A stretch of DNA of 61,841 nucleotides from a virus. Below the pieces are notes generated by a model. The model had not been told where the DNA came from. It saw only the letters and a program-made list of their open reading frames with translations, and did no database searches. The position numbers and the translations under genes were made by a program. How positions within the stretch are numbered: position 1 is the stretch's first letter; every line of letters begins with the position of its first letter. Positions 1 to 7,460 of the stretch are shown here, one piece after another. The stretch lies in the IMG/VR virus record IMGVR_UViG_3300036859_000137, positions 1 to 61,841 of that record. One strand, given 5' to 3'.

Positions 1-603
1 ATCGACGACGACGACACCGCATCCCGAGACATGGCGATCCAGCTCCACGAGCAGGGCGGAGACGTCTACTGGACCCACGGGCCGCGCGGGACCCTGAACC
101 TGTCCCAGCTGTGGAACGAGTGCTACGGCATCGCCCGGTACGACATCCTCCAGCACTCGTGCGACGAGACGATCTACCGCACCGAGGAGTGGGATACGAA
201 GGTGATCGAGGCGTTCGAGGCGTGGCCGGACCGGGTTGGCCTCGTCTACGGCCGTGACGGGATCCATGACTCGAACCTGGCCACCCACGGGTTCCTGCAC
301 CGCCACTGGGTGGACGCCGTCGGCTACTTCGTGCCTCCCTACTTCAGCTCGGACTACAACGATCTCTGGCTCCATCAGGTGGCCCAGGGCATCGGCCGGT
401 TGCAATTCCTCCCGGACGTGTTCACCGAACACATGCACCCGGCCGTGGGGAAGGGACCGCTCGACCTCACCCATCAGGAGCGCCTCGCCCGGCACGGGCA
501 GGACAACGTGGATCAGCTCTGGAATCAGCTCTTCCCCCAGCGGCAGGAAGACATCCAGAAGCTGATCACCTACATCGGAGACTTCGAGACGGACCAGGCA
601 TGA
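1..603 (+). CDS. GT2-like glycosyltransferase, 5' end cut by window
   Basis: The frame is open from base 1, so this is the C-terminal ~200 residues of a longer protein. The first visible residues are IDDDDTASRD, a DXD-type metal and nucleotide-sugar site, which suggests a GT-A (family 2-like) transferase whose N-terminal Rossmann half lies outside the window. It ends inside an ATGA overlap with the next gene, so it is translationally coupled to the sugar operon. The ATG at 31 is internal and not the likely start. The family call rests mainly on the DDDD motif and the neighbourhood. Confidence 0.6.
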   Translation: MDDDDTASRDMAIQLHEQGGDVYWTHGPRGTLNLSQLWNECYGIARYDILQHSCDETIYRTEEWDTKVIEAFEAWPDRVGLVYGRDGIHDSNLATHGFLHRHWVDAVGYFVPPYFSSDYNDLWLHQVAQGIGRLQFLPDVFTEHMHPAVGKGPLDLTHQERLARHGQDNVDQLWNQLFPQRQEDIQKLITYIGDFETDQA

Positions 604-1499
604 GAGTACTGATCAGCGGAGCCGGTGGCTTCGTCGGCCCCCACCTCCGCAAGCTCCTGGAGAATCAAGGTCATCTCGTCATGGGGTGCACCCTGGCCGG
701 TTGCGACGTCCGTGACTTCGAGCAGGTCCGGCACATGATCTCGGAGTTCCAGCCTGACAAGATCTTTCACCTCGCTGCCGTCTCGTGGCCCGGGGAGTCA
801 CTGCGCAACCCCCGGCGGGTGTTCGAGGTCAACACCGGCGGGACGCTCAACGTCCTGGAAGCGGTCCGGACCACCGGCTCACACGCGAAGGTTCTGATCA
901 CCGGGACGTCCGAGGAGTACGGCTATGAGCGGCCGGACCCCAACGAGATCATCACCGAGACCTCCGTATGTCTGCCGACCACGCCCTACGGCGCGGCCAA
1001 GCTCGGGGCCACGGCAGCCGGGCAGGCATACGCGCGCCGGTACGGGATGCACGTCGTCTGCACGAGGGCGTGGAATCACACCGGCTGGGGACGTCAGGCC
1101 GTCAATGCCGAGTCGTCGTTCGCGCGCCGGATCGTGGCCGTGGAACAGGGACAGACCCGGTTCGTCTCGCACGGGGATCTTTCCGCGTGCCGCAACTTCA
1201 CTTCGGTCCGGGATGTGGTCAAGGCGTACTCACTGGTGATCGACGCCGATCCTGGGATCTACAACGTGTGCTCGGACTACAACATGCCCATGTCGGAGAT
1301 CATGGCCAAGCTCATGGCCCTGTCCCGGCTGGACGTGAACGAGATCTACCTGAAGGAAGATCCGAATCTTGTCCACAGGGATCATACCGTCTGGCCGGTC
1401 CCGTCCTATGACAAGATCACGATGGCTACCGGGTGGGTGCCGGAGACGTCCCTGAACTCCATGCTGTCCGACGTCATGAGCTACTGGAGGCATCAGTGA
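600..1499 (+). CDS. Rmd-like NAD(P)-dependent sugar reductase/epimerase (SDR)
   Basis: A 299-residue extended short-chain dehydrogenase acting on a nucleotide sugar. It has the dinucleotide-binding motif GAGGFVG (7-13), GTSEEYG (102-108) and the catalytic Y130-x3-K134 pair. NHTG at 159-162 and the ~300-residue length fit GDP-4-keto-6-deoxymannose reductase (Rmd) better than the longer GDP-mannose dehydratase. The ATG overlaps the upstream stop (ATGA). It would reduce a 4-keto-6-deoxy sugar; the substrate cannot be read from sequence. Epimerase or dehydratase activity is the main alternative. Confidence 0.82.
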   Translation: MRVLISGAGGFVGPHLRKLLENQGHLVMGCTLAGCDVRDFEQVRHMISEFQPDKIFHLAAVSWPGESLRNPRRVFEVNTGGTLNVLEAVRTTGSHAKVLITGTSEEYGYERPDPNEIITETSVCLPTTPYGAAKLGATAAGQAYARRYGMHVVCTRAWNHTGWGRQAVNAESSFARRIVAVEQGQTRFVSHGDLSACRNFTSVRDVVKAYSLVIDADPGIYNVCSDYNMPMSEIMAKLMALSRLDVNEIYLKEDPNLVHRDHTVWPVPSYDKITMATGWVPETSLNSMLSDVMSYWRHQ

Positions 1500-2704
1500 T
1501 CTGCCGCAGCTGTGGAAGCGATCATCTCGTGGACGTGATCGACCTCGGTCAGCACCGGCTGCCGGACTTCCCCCGGCCCGAGGACCATCGGCCGGACACC
1601 CCCACGTACCGGCTCCGTCTCGTGATCTGCCTGGACTGCACCCTGCTCCAGCTCGGGGAGACGACGCCGCGCGCCAAGCTCTACCACGACCGCTACGGTT
1701 TCCGGTCCGGCACCAACGAGGCGATCCGGCTTGATCTTCTGGAGATCGTCCAGTACGCCCGGATGGTCAAGCCCGGAATCAAGAGCTGGCTCGACATCGC
1801 GTGCAATGACGGCACCCTGCTCAGCAACGTCCCCCCGGAGATCCACCGGACCGGGATCGACCCGGTGACCCCGATCGCCAGGGAAGCGCGCCAGAACAAC
1901 CGCGCCGACCGGGTGATCTACAACTACTTCAGTGCGCACTACTTCCGGCCCCGGGAGTTCGACGTGATCACCTCGATTTCGATGTTCTACGACCTCGATG
2001 ATCCGAACCAGTTCGTCCACGAGGTGAAGCAGTGTCTCGCCCCGGGCGGCATATGGGTGATCCAGCAGAACTACGCCGGGGACATGCTCCGGTCCAACGC
2101 GATAGACAACGTGTGCCACGAGCACGTCACGTACTTCGCTCTGCTTCCACTCATGATCCTTCTGGAGCGTCACGGGCTGGAGATCAATGACGTCACATTC
2201 AGTTCGGTCAACGGGGGATGCATCCGCACTCTCGTGTCCAGGATCGGCGACCGGCCGGTGAGCGCGTCGGTGCAGGAGGCGTACGAGCGCGAGGTGATCA
2301 TGGGTCTCCACCGGCCCGGCGTCTGGACGTCGTGGGGGGAACAGGTCCGGCGGGAGCTGGATCTCACCCGGAGCTTCCTCGTGAACGCGAAGCACCAAGG
2401 CCAGCTGGTCTACCTGTACGGCGCGAGCACCCGGGGCGGGACCATTCTCCAGATGATCGACGCCGGGCCGGACCTGCTCCCGTACGCCGTGGAGCGCTCG
2501 CCCGCGAAGGTCGGAGCGGTCATGTCCGCGACCGGAATCCCGATCATCAGCGAGGAAGCCATGAGGCATGACCGGCCGAACTTCCTGCTCGTCTCCCCGT
2601 GGTTCTTCAAGAGCGTGTTCCTCCGGCGCGAGGCGGAGTATCTCCGCAAGGGCGGCCGTCTCGTGTTCCCGCTTCCGCATTTCGAGATTGCGAGCACGTC
2701 ATGA
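1496..2704 (+). CDS. Nucleotide-sugar C-methyltransferase (zinc type)
   Basis: 402 residues starting at GTG, which overlaps the previous TGA. The three-part layout matches NovU/TylCIII-like deoxysugar C-methyltransferases: an N-terminal zinc knuckle (Cys3, 6, 45, 48), a SAM fold with DIACNDGTLL (100-109) and the downstream signature CHEHVTYF, and a C-terminal domain containing YGASTRGGTI. Members add a methyl branch to a keto-deoxy sugar. Codons before 1496 in this frame lie inside the upstream gene, so the longer frame is rejected. With the Rmd-like reductase it implies a branched deoxysugar, which is rare in phages. Confidence 0.86.
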   Translation: MICRSCGSDHLVDVIDLGQHRLPDFPRPEDHRPDTPTYRLRLVICLDCTLLQLGETTPRAKLYHDRYGFRSGTNEAIRLDLLEIVQYARMVKPGIKSWLDIACNDGTLLSNVPPEIHRTGIDPVTPIAREARQNNRADRVIYNYFSAHYFRPREFDVITSISMFYDLDDPNQFVHEVKQCLAPGGIWVIQQNYAGDMLRSNAIDNVCHEHVTYFALLPLMILLERHGLEINDVTFSSVNGGCIRTLVSRIGDRPVSASVQEAYEREVIMGLHRPGVWTSWGEQVRRELDLTRSFLVNAKHQGQLVYLYGASTRGGTILQMIDAGPDLLPYAVERSPAKVGAVMSATGIPIISEEAMRHDRPNFLLVSPWFFKSVFLRREAEYLRKGGRLVFPLPHFEIASTS

Positions 2705-3495
2705 AGTGGAATGATCACGTGGAAGCCTGGTCCCGGCCGCCGGTGGACGACGTCGGATATCTCAGCTCAGAAGATCTGATGTCCATGGGAGACACCCAGC
2801 TGAACCTGACGATCATGCAAATGGCCCACATCCGTTACGGCGGCTGGAGGAACTACGGCGGGCTGTGGCGCGAGATGCTCCACCTCGACGACACCCACGG
2901 CAAGGATGTGCTCGACTTCGGATGCGGAGTCGGCATGGAAGCCCGGGAACTCCAGGAAGTGGGCAACTACGTCTCTCTCGCGGACATTTCCGAGGCGAAC
3001 CTCCGCCTGGCATATCGGGTACTCCGGCTCGGGGATCATGATCCGGAATCCATTGATCTCTACCGGGTGACCGATGAGCCGCCGTACATCACGGCCGAGC
3101 CCGGATCCTTCGATGTGATCCACTGCTCCGGCGTACTCCATCACATCCCGTGGGCCCGGGAGATCATGATCCGGTTCCACGAGATCCTCCGCCCCGGCGG
3201 AGAGGTCCGGCTCATGCTCTACAGCGACTACGGGTGGTGCCAGGCCACGGGTGACGAGGATCTCCCGCACTGGTCTGCCAACACCGCCTCGCTCCCGGGG
3301 TTCGAGCGCTTCGTGTCGTTCATGGACTCGGTCGGCACGTATGCCGACTGGTACAACCGGGACAAGCTGGAGATCAGGTTCGGTGATCTGTTCGACGTCA
3401 CCGACTTCGCGTATCTCACCGAAGATCTCCGCTTCTGTGCGGCCGTCCTCACCCGGAAAGATCATGCAGTGATCCTGGAAAGGCTGAAGTCATGA
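2701..3495 (+). CDS. Class I SAM-dependent methyltransferase
   Basis: 264 residues starting at the ATG that overlaps the previous stop (ATGA); codons upstream belong to another frame. Motif I is DFGCGVG (72-78), followed by FDVIHCSGVLHHIP and LRPGGEV, typical of small-molecule methyltransferases. No DNA-methylase motif (DPPY or NPPY) is visible. Its place inside the sugar operon suggests O-methylation of the sugar or of a nearby group. The substrate is unknown. Confidence 0.85.
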   Translation: MKWNDHVEAWSRPPVDDVGYLSSEDLMSMGDTQLNLTIMQMAHIRYGGWRNYGGLWREMLHLDDTHGKDVLDFGCGVGMEARELQEVGNYVSLADISEANLRLAYRVLRLGDHDPESIDLYRVTDEPPYITAEPGSFDVIHCSGVLHHIPWAREIMIRFHEILRPGGEVRLMLYSDYGWCQATGDEDLPHWSANTASLPGFERFVSFMDSVGTYADWYNRDKLEIRFGDLFDVTDFAYLTEDLRFCAAVLTRKDHAVILERLKS

Positions 3496-4760
3496 GCGAC
3501 GTCGGTGTCCTCGGACTGGGCAAGCTCGGGCTGATCATGGCCATGGTGCTGGACGTCCACGGGAATCACCGGGTCACCGGCTGCGATTTCTCCAGACGCC
3601 CCACGGACATCCTCACCGGCCAGGCTGATGCGGTGCCGAAGGAAGCGGACATTCTCCATCTGATCGCGAACAACCACCTGAACGTGATCAACGATCCGGC
3701 CTCCCTGGTGGCCAACGCAGATGTGATCTTCGTGGCCGTCCAGACGCCACACCCTCCGGCGTACGACGGAACCGTGCCGGTTCCGGAGGAGACGAAGGAC
3801 TTCGATTACAGCCATCTGATCAGTGCCGTCCGGCAGCTCTCCCGCGCGGCCGACCAGCAGTGCAAGTTCATCACCATCGCGGTCGTCTCCACGGTGCTGC
3901 CGGGAACCTGTGACCGTCTGCTGCGTCCTCTCCTCAGTTCTCAGGTCAAGCTCGTCTACACCCCGTCACTGATCGCACTGGGGAAGGTGGCGGACGATCT
4001 GCTCAACCCGGAGTTCGTGATCCTCGGTACGGACAGCTACGACGATGCGCTGCCGGTCCGGCAGATCTACGCCTCGCTCCACTCGCGGCCGGTGCTGATG
4101 ATGTCCATCCCGTCGGCCGAGCTGACCAAGGTGGCGTACAACACGTATACGTCGATGAAGATCGTTTTCGCGAACACGATGCTGGAGATCGCGGAGAAGA
4201 CAGGGGCCGATGCCGATGCGGTGACCGATGCTCTGTCCCAGGCCACGGTCAATCTCATGTCCCCGAAGTACCTGCGGGGAGGTATGGGCGGGGGAGGGTA
4301 CTGCCATCCCCGGGACGTGATCGCCATGTCCTATCTCGCCGACCGGCTCGATCTTTCCTCGGACCTGTTCGGCTTCCTGGCTCATGCCCGCGAGGCTCAG
4401 TCCATGTGGCTGGCGTCCGTGGCTCAGGATATGCACTATCTGACTGATCTCCCCGTGGTGATCCTCGGCAACGCCTACCGGCCGAACAGCGATCTTGCCG
4501 GAGGATCGGCCGCACTCCTGCTCTTCACCCAGCTCTCCCAGTTCGTCCCGTTGTTGCTCATGATCGATCCGTACACCGGCGATCAGACATGGGACGAGGT
4601 GGAGAAGATCACTGACAGTCCGTGCGTGTTCGTGATCGGCTGTGCACACCGGGAGTTCGCCCGGCTGGAGTTCGAGCCCGGCTCCGTGGTAATTGATCCG
4701 TCCGGCATCATCCCGGACCAGCCTGGGGTCACCGTGATCCGACTCGGGAGGAAGCTGTGA
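3492..4760 (+). CDS. UDP-glucose/GDP-mannose dehydrogenase family enzyme
   Basis: 422 residues, close to the usual ~430-440. The Rossmann motif GLGKLG is at 8-13, the conserved lysine in ELTKVAYNTYT is K213, and the active-site cysteine is C271 in GGGGYCHPRD. Family members oxidise a hexose nucleotide to a uronic acid in two NAD-dependent steps. The C-terminal signature is divergent (GNAYRPNSDLAGGS, with Arg where Lys is common), so the substrate may differ. ATGA overlap with the methyltransferase upstream. Confidence 0.85.
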   Translation: MSDVGVLGLGKLGLIMAMVLDVHGNHRVTGCDFSRRPTDILTGQADAVPKEADILHLIANNHLNVINDPASLVANADVIFVAVQTPHPPAYDGTVPVPEETKDFDYSHLISAVRQLSRAADQQCKFITIAVVSTVLPGTCDRLLRPLLSSQVKLVYTPSLIALGKVADDLLNPEFVILGTDSYDDALPVRQIYASLHSRPVLMMSIPSAELTKVAYNTYTSMKIVFANTMLEIAEKTGADADAVTDALSQATVNLMSPKYLRGGMGGGGYCHPRDVIAMSYLADRLDLSSDLFGFLAHAREAQSMWLASVAQDMHYLTDLPVVILGNAYRPNSDLAGGSAALLLFTQLSQFVPLLLMIDPYTGDQTWDEVEKITDSPCVFVIGCAHREFARLEFEPGSVVIDPSGIIPDQPGVTVIRLGRKL

Positions 4761-4786
4761 CCGCGAACATATACGGAGGGGCGATC

Positions 4787-5389
4787 ATGAACTGGCGCGG
4801 TCCCTACCGGCCCGGGGTGACCGTCGTGATGCCGGTCCATCTGCCCCGGCTGACGAACGGGGTATTCGACCGGGCGCTCCAGTCGATCAGGTGGCAAGAG
4901 CATCCGGTGGACGCGATCAGTATCGCCGTGGACACCACGCACGCCGGGGCGGCAGCGACCCGGAACGAGGCCCTGGAAGCCGTGACGACCGAGTGGACGG
5001 CTTTCCTCGACTCGGACGACCAACTCCGCCCGCACCACATTGGATCTCTTCTCACGGCCGCACAGCGCTCCGGCGCGGACGTGATCTATCCGTGGTTCAC
5101 GATCACTCCGGCCGGAGCCGATCCGTGGCCGGAGCGCGAGGGACAGCCGTTCGACCGGGAGCTGCTCAAGACCACGAACTACATCCCGGTGACCACCCTC
5201 GTGCGCACGAAGCTGATCAAGAAAGTCGGAGGCTTCCGGCCGAAGGGTCCCCCGGAAAATCCCTGCGATGACTGGGGGACATGGGATGCACTGCTGGAGG
5301 AGGGGGCAGAGTTCTACCACCTGAACGAGCGGACATGGTTCTGGTGGTGGTGGGCCGGTAACACCTCCGGACGGGGTGATGTCTGGTGA
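4787..5389 (+). CDS. GT2 family glycosyltransferase
   Basis: 200 residues: a short GT-A domain with VTVVMPVH near the N-terminus, GAAATRN (54-60) and the metal-binding DSDD (75-78). A tryptophan-rich tail (FWWWWAG) follows. A GTG at 4757 overlaps the upstream stop, but ATG 4787 has a strong ribosome site (GGAGGG, 4775-4780) and is preferred. It shares GAAATRN and the RT-K-GGF region with the enzyme at 5601, so the two are paralogues. The acceptor is unknown; virion protein, wall polymer or DNA are possible. Confidence 0.83.
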   Translation: MNWRGPYRPGVTVVMPVHLPRLTNGVFDRALQSIRWQEHPVDAISIAVDTTHAGAAATRNEALEAVTTEWTAFLDSDDQLRPHHIGSLLTAAQRSGADVIYPWFTITPAGADPWPEREGQPFDRELLKTTNYIPVTTLVRTKLIKKVGGFRPKGPPENPCDDWGTWDALLEEGAEFYHLNERTWFWWWWAGNTSGRGDVW

Positions 5390-5592
5390 GGCGGACCATG
5401 CTCCGGTGGACGACGCCGGAGCGAGCGAAGAAGAGGATCAGGCGAGTGATCACCGCCGCGAGCTTCCATCAGACCATCAGGGACTTCTACAGCTCGGGGA
5501 TCCTGGACTGGACCGGTCACATTGGTCTGATCAACGTCACGGAACCCTCGTGCGGGTGCTCGGTGTGCCAGCACGCACGCTTCACGATGTAA
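5386..5592 (+). CDS. Small basic Cys-rich protein
   Basis: 68 residues from GTG, overlapping the previous TGA. The N-terminal half is strongly basic (KKRIRR) and the C-terminus has CGCSVC, a possible metal-binding cluster. It sits between two glycosyltransferase genes with no spacing. I do not recognise the family. Tight coupling and the cysteine cluster make it a likely real gene. Confidence 0.6.
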   Translation: MRRTMLRWTTPERAKKRIRRVITAASFHQTIRDFYSSGILDWTGHIGLINVTEPSCGCSVCQHARFTM

Positions 5593-5600
5593 GGAAGATC

Positions 5601-6263
5601 ATGGGAGAAGCCAAACGCCGGGGGCGCAAGCTCAGTGACCGGCATCTGACCGTGGCGGTCTGTATCCCCACCGTGCCGGGCCGCGAGGACATGCTCATGC
5701 GGGCAGAGCTGTCCGTGATGCGGCAGGACCGCCAGCCGGATCAGTTCCTCGTGGAGGTGGACAAGGACCGTACCGGTGCAGCGGCCACCCGGAACCGGCT
5801 GCTGGAGCGCGTCGAGTCCGACGTGATCGCGTGGCTGGACGATGACGACTGGCTCAAGCAGAACCACCTCAAGGCGTGCATGCGGGTGATCGAGAACAGT
5901 TTCACCGTGGATCTCGTCTATCCCCGTCCCCACATGGTCAATGGGCGTGACCCGACGGCCGTCACTCATCAGGGCCGGTTTCCGGTGTCTCCCTGGGGGC
6001 TGAGGTTCACTCAGGAGATGGCCGCGCACATCATGCAGGTCGGATCGTTCATCCCGATCACTCACCTCGTGAGGACGGAGAGTGTGCGCCGGATCGGTGG
6101 CTTCCCCGAGGGCCGGACGCTGGAGAACGGCCGGTATCAGGGAGAGGACGAGCGGTACCTCCAGCTCCTCTTGGAGCAGGGTGCGGTATTCGAACACCTC
6201 GACGAGCGCACGTGGTACTGGTACGTCAACCCGAAGTCGACCGCAGGGAAACCGGGATCATGA
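5601..6263 (+). CDS. GT2 family glycosyltransferase
   Basis: 220 residues from ATG 5601, which has AAGGA just upstream and GATC fused to the start. GT-A features: VAVCIPTVPGRED (18-30), GAAATRN (59-65) and the acidic DDDD site (80-83). It is a paralogue of the 4787 gene and slightly longer, with an acidic EDERYLQLLLEQ near the end. The longer in-frame extension to 5376 overlaps two other genes and is rejected. It ends in an ATGA overlap. Confidence 0.84.
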   Translation: MGEAKRRGRKLSDRHLTVAVCIPTVPGREDMLMRAELSVMRQDRQPDQFLVEVDKDRTGAAATRNRLLERVESDVIAWLDDDDWLKQNHLKACMRVIENSFTVDLVYPRPHMVNGRDPTAVTHQGRFPVSPWGLRFTQEMAAHIMQVGSFIPITHLVRTESVRRIGGFPEGRTLENGRYQGEDERYLQLLLEQGAVFEHLDERTWYWYVNPKSTAGKPGS

Positions 6264-6511
6264 CCAGAGATCAAGTCTTCACCGAGGTGGAAATCAAGCA
6301 CGAGCGCCGGACAGAAGCTGTCCGCCGGACAATCGTCCATGCCGTGGACATCCTGTCCGCGCGGGAACATCTCCGTCAGGGTGTGTCCGCCCTTCCCGGA
6401 GTGTCCGACGACCCGGACACTGTGGCGGACATCATGGACTTCGTCGATCACTTCGTCATGCGGAAGGAGCAGCTCGACGAGGAGGCCGGACGCTTCGTCC
6501 GAAAGCTCTGA
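6260..6511 (+). CDS. Small helical protein, unknown
   Basis: 83 residues, charged and predicted all-helical (e.g. DIMDFVDHFVMRKEQLDEE). ATGA overlap with the glycosyltransferase makes it the last gene of the sugar operon, before the terminator at 6538. Its DNA starts the dense TGTCC/GGACA tract described in the findings. No family recognised. Confidence 0.65.
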   Translation: MTRDQVFTEVEIKHERRTEAVRRTIVHAVDILSAREHLRQGVSALPGVSDDPDTVADIMDFVDHFVMRKEQLDEEAGRFVRKL

Positions 6512-6537
6512 CACGTCTGACCAGCCACAACTGACAG

Positions 6538-6570
6538 TGTCCGCCGGTTCATTGGACCGGCGGACATTTT
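6538..6570 (+). terminator. Rho-independent terminator
   Basis: A perfect 11-bp stem (TGTCCGCCGGT with ACCGGCGGACA), 7-base loop and TTTT directly after. It closes the sugar operon and separates it from the translocase module. The stem is itself made of the TGTCC/GGACA motif. Confidence 0.85.
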
Positions 6571-6620
6571 CATGTCACAGTGGACATTCATTGGACCGAC
6601 CGAAGGATAGACAAGGGATC

Positions 6621-7460
6621 ATGGACACTGACACGAGCCGGACACGACGCCTTGTCCGGTGGCTGAAGGACAAGATCGAAAAGCGTCAGAACGACAAGGA
6701 CGATCACGACCCGTGGTGGGTCACGCTCATGCTCGACGTCGGCCGACCGGCCGTCGCGATCATGATTCTGACGATGTGCGCGCCCGGCGAGCACTACCTG
6801 ATGCTGGAGGCGCGTTTCTCCGACCCCTTCGCATGGCTGGGACCGGGCACGCTGACCGCGTACGCGGGCATAGCCGCCGTCACGGCCACGAAGAGGCCCA
6901 AGGGGTCACCCGGCCACAAGACGGCCGTCCTGGGTGCCGTTCTGTCGATCGCCATCGCCATGGCAGCTCAGCCGATAGCCCACCTCTGGGGCGTGCAGGG
7001 GATCACGACCGAACGGGTATGGCTGATCATCGTCGTGTCCTCCGTCCCGTCCGCCGTGTTCGGACACCTGCTCCACATGGGGGCCGCGCCAACGATGAAA
7101 CGCCGGACACCGAGGGCGGACAGGAAGCGTGACAAGGCTCCGGACAAGCCCGCCCCGTCATGGGTGACAGAGGGCAAGGTTCACGCACAGCTGTCCAGGG
7201 CGTCTGTGTCCGGCGCCGGACAGACCGGCGGACAGGAGCCGGACACAGACAGGGACAGCATGACGGACACGGACACGAGGGGTGTCCGCCGGATGTCCGG
7301 GGGCTCGATGAAGTCCTTCGCCCTGTCAAAGATCATGGACAACCCCGCTGTCACAGACACCGAGCTGACGGACGCAATCAAGGAATCGTTCGGACAGGAC
7401 AGCAAGGCGAACAGCATCTACGTAGCGATCAAGCGAGCACGCCGGGAGGCAGCGGCATGA
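6621..7460 (+). CDS. Four-TM membrane protein, Spd/DUF2637-like
   Basis: 279 residues. Four hydrophobic segments (about 38-53, 74-91, 101-123, 131-153) are followed by a charged, disordered linker and a small helical C-terminus that looks like a winged-helix fragment. This layout resembles the plasmid-spread membrane proteins next to tra genes of Streptomyces plasmids. It overlaps the translocase gene by ATGA. The start has AAGGG and GATCATG. A role as membrane partner of the translocase is inference from position. Confidence 0.65.
   Translation: MDTDTSRTRRLVRWLKDKIEKRQNDKDDHDPWWVTLMLDVGRPAVAIMILTMCAPGEHYLMLEARFSDPFAWLGPGTLTAYAGIAAVTATKRPKGSPGHKTAVLGAVLSIAIAMAAQPIAHLWGVQGITTERVWLIIVVSSVPSAVFGHLLHMGAAPTMKRRTPRADRKRDKAPDKPAPSWVTEGKVHAQLSRASVSGAGQTGGQEPDTDRDSMTDTDTRGVRRMSGGSMKSFALSKIMDNPAVTDTELTDAIKESFGQDSKANSIYVAIKRARREAAA

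Noticed and set aside
2701-3495. DNA adenine methyltransferase that could explain GATC abundance
   Set aside because: The SAM protein lacks DPPY/NPPY-type motifs and sits in the sugar operon, so it is read as a small-molecule enzyme.
7160-7456. In-frame upstream extension of the translocase
   Set aside because: Lies inside the membrane-protein gene in another frame; ATG 7457 forms the ATGA overlap usual in this region.
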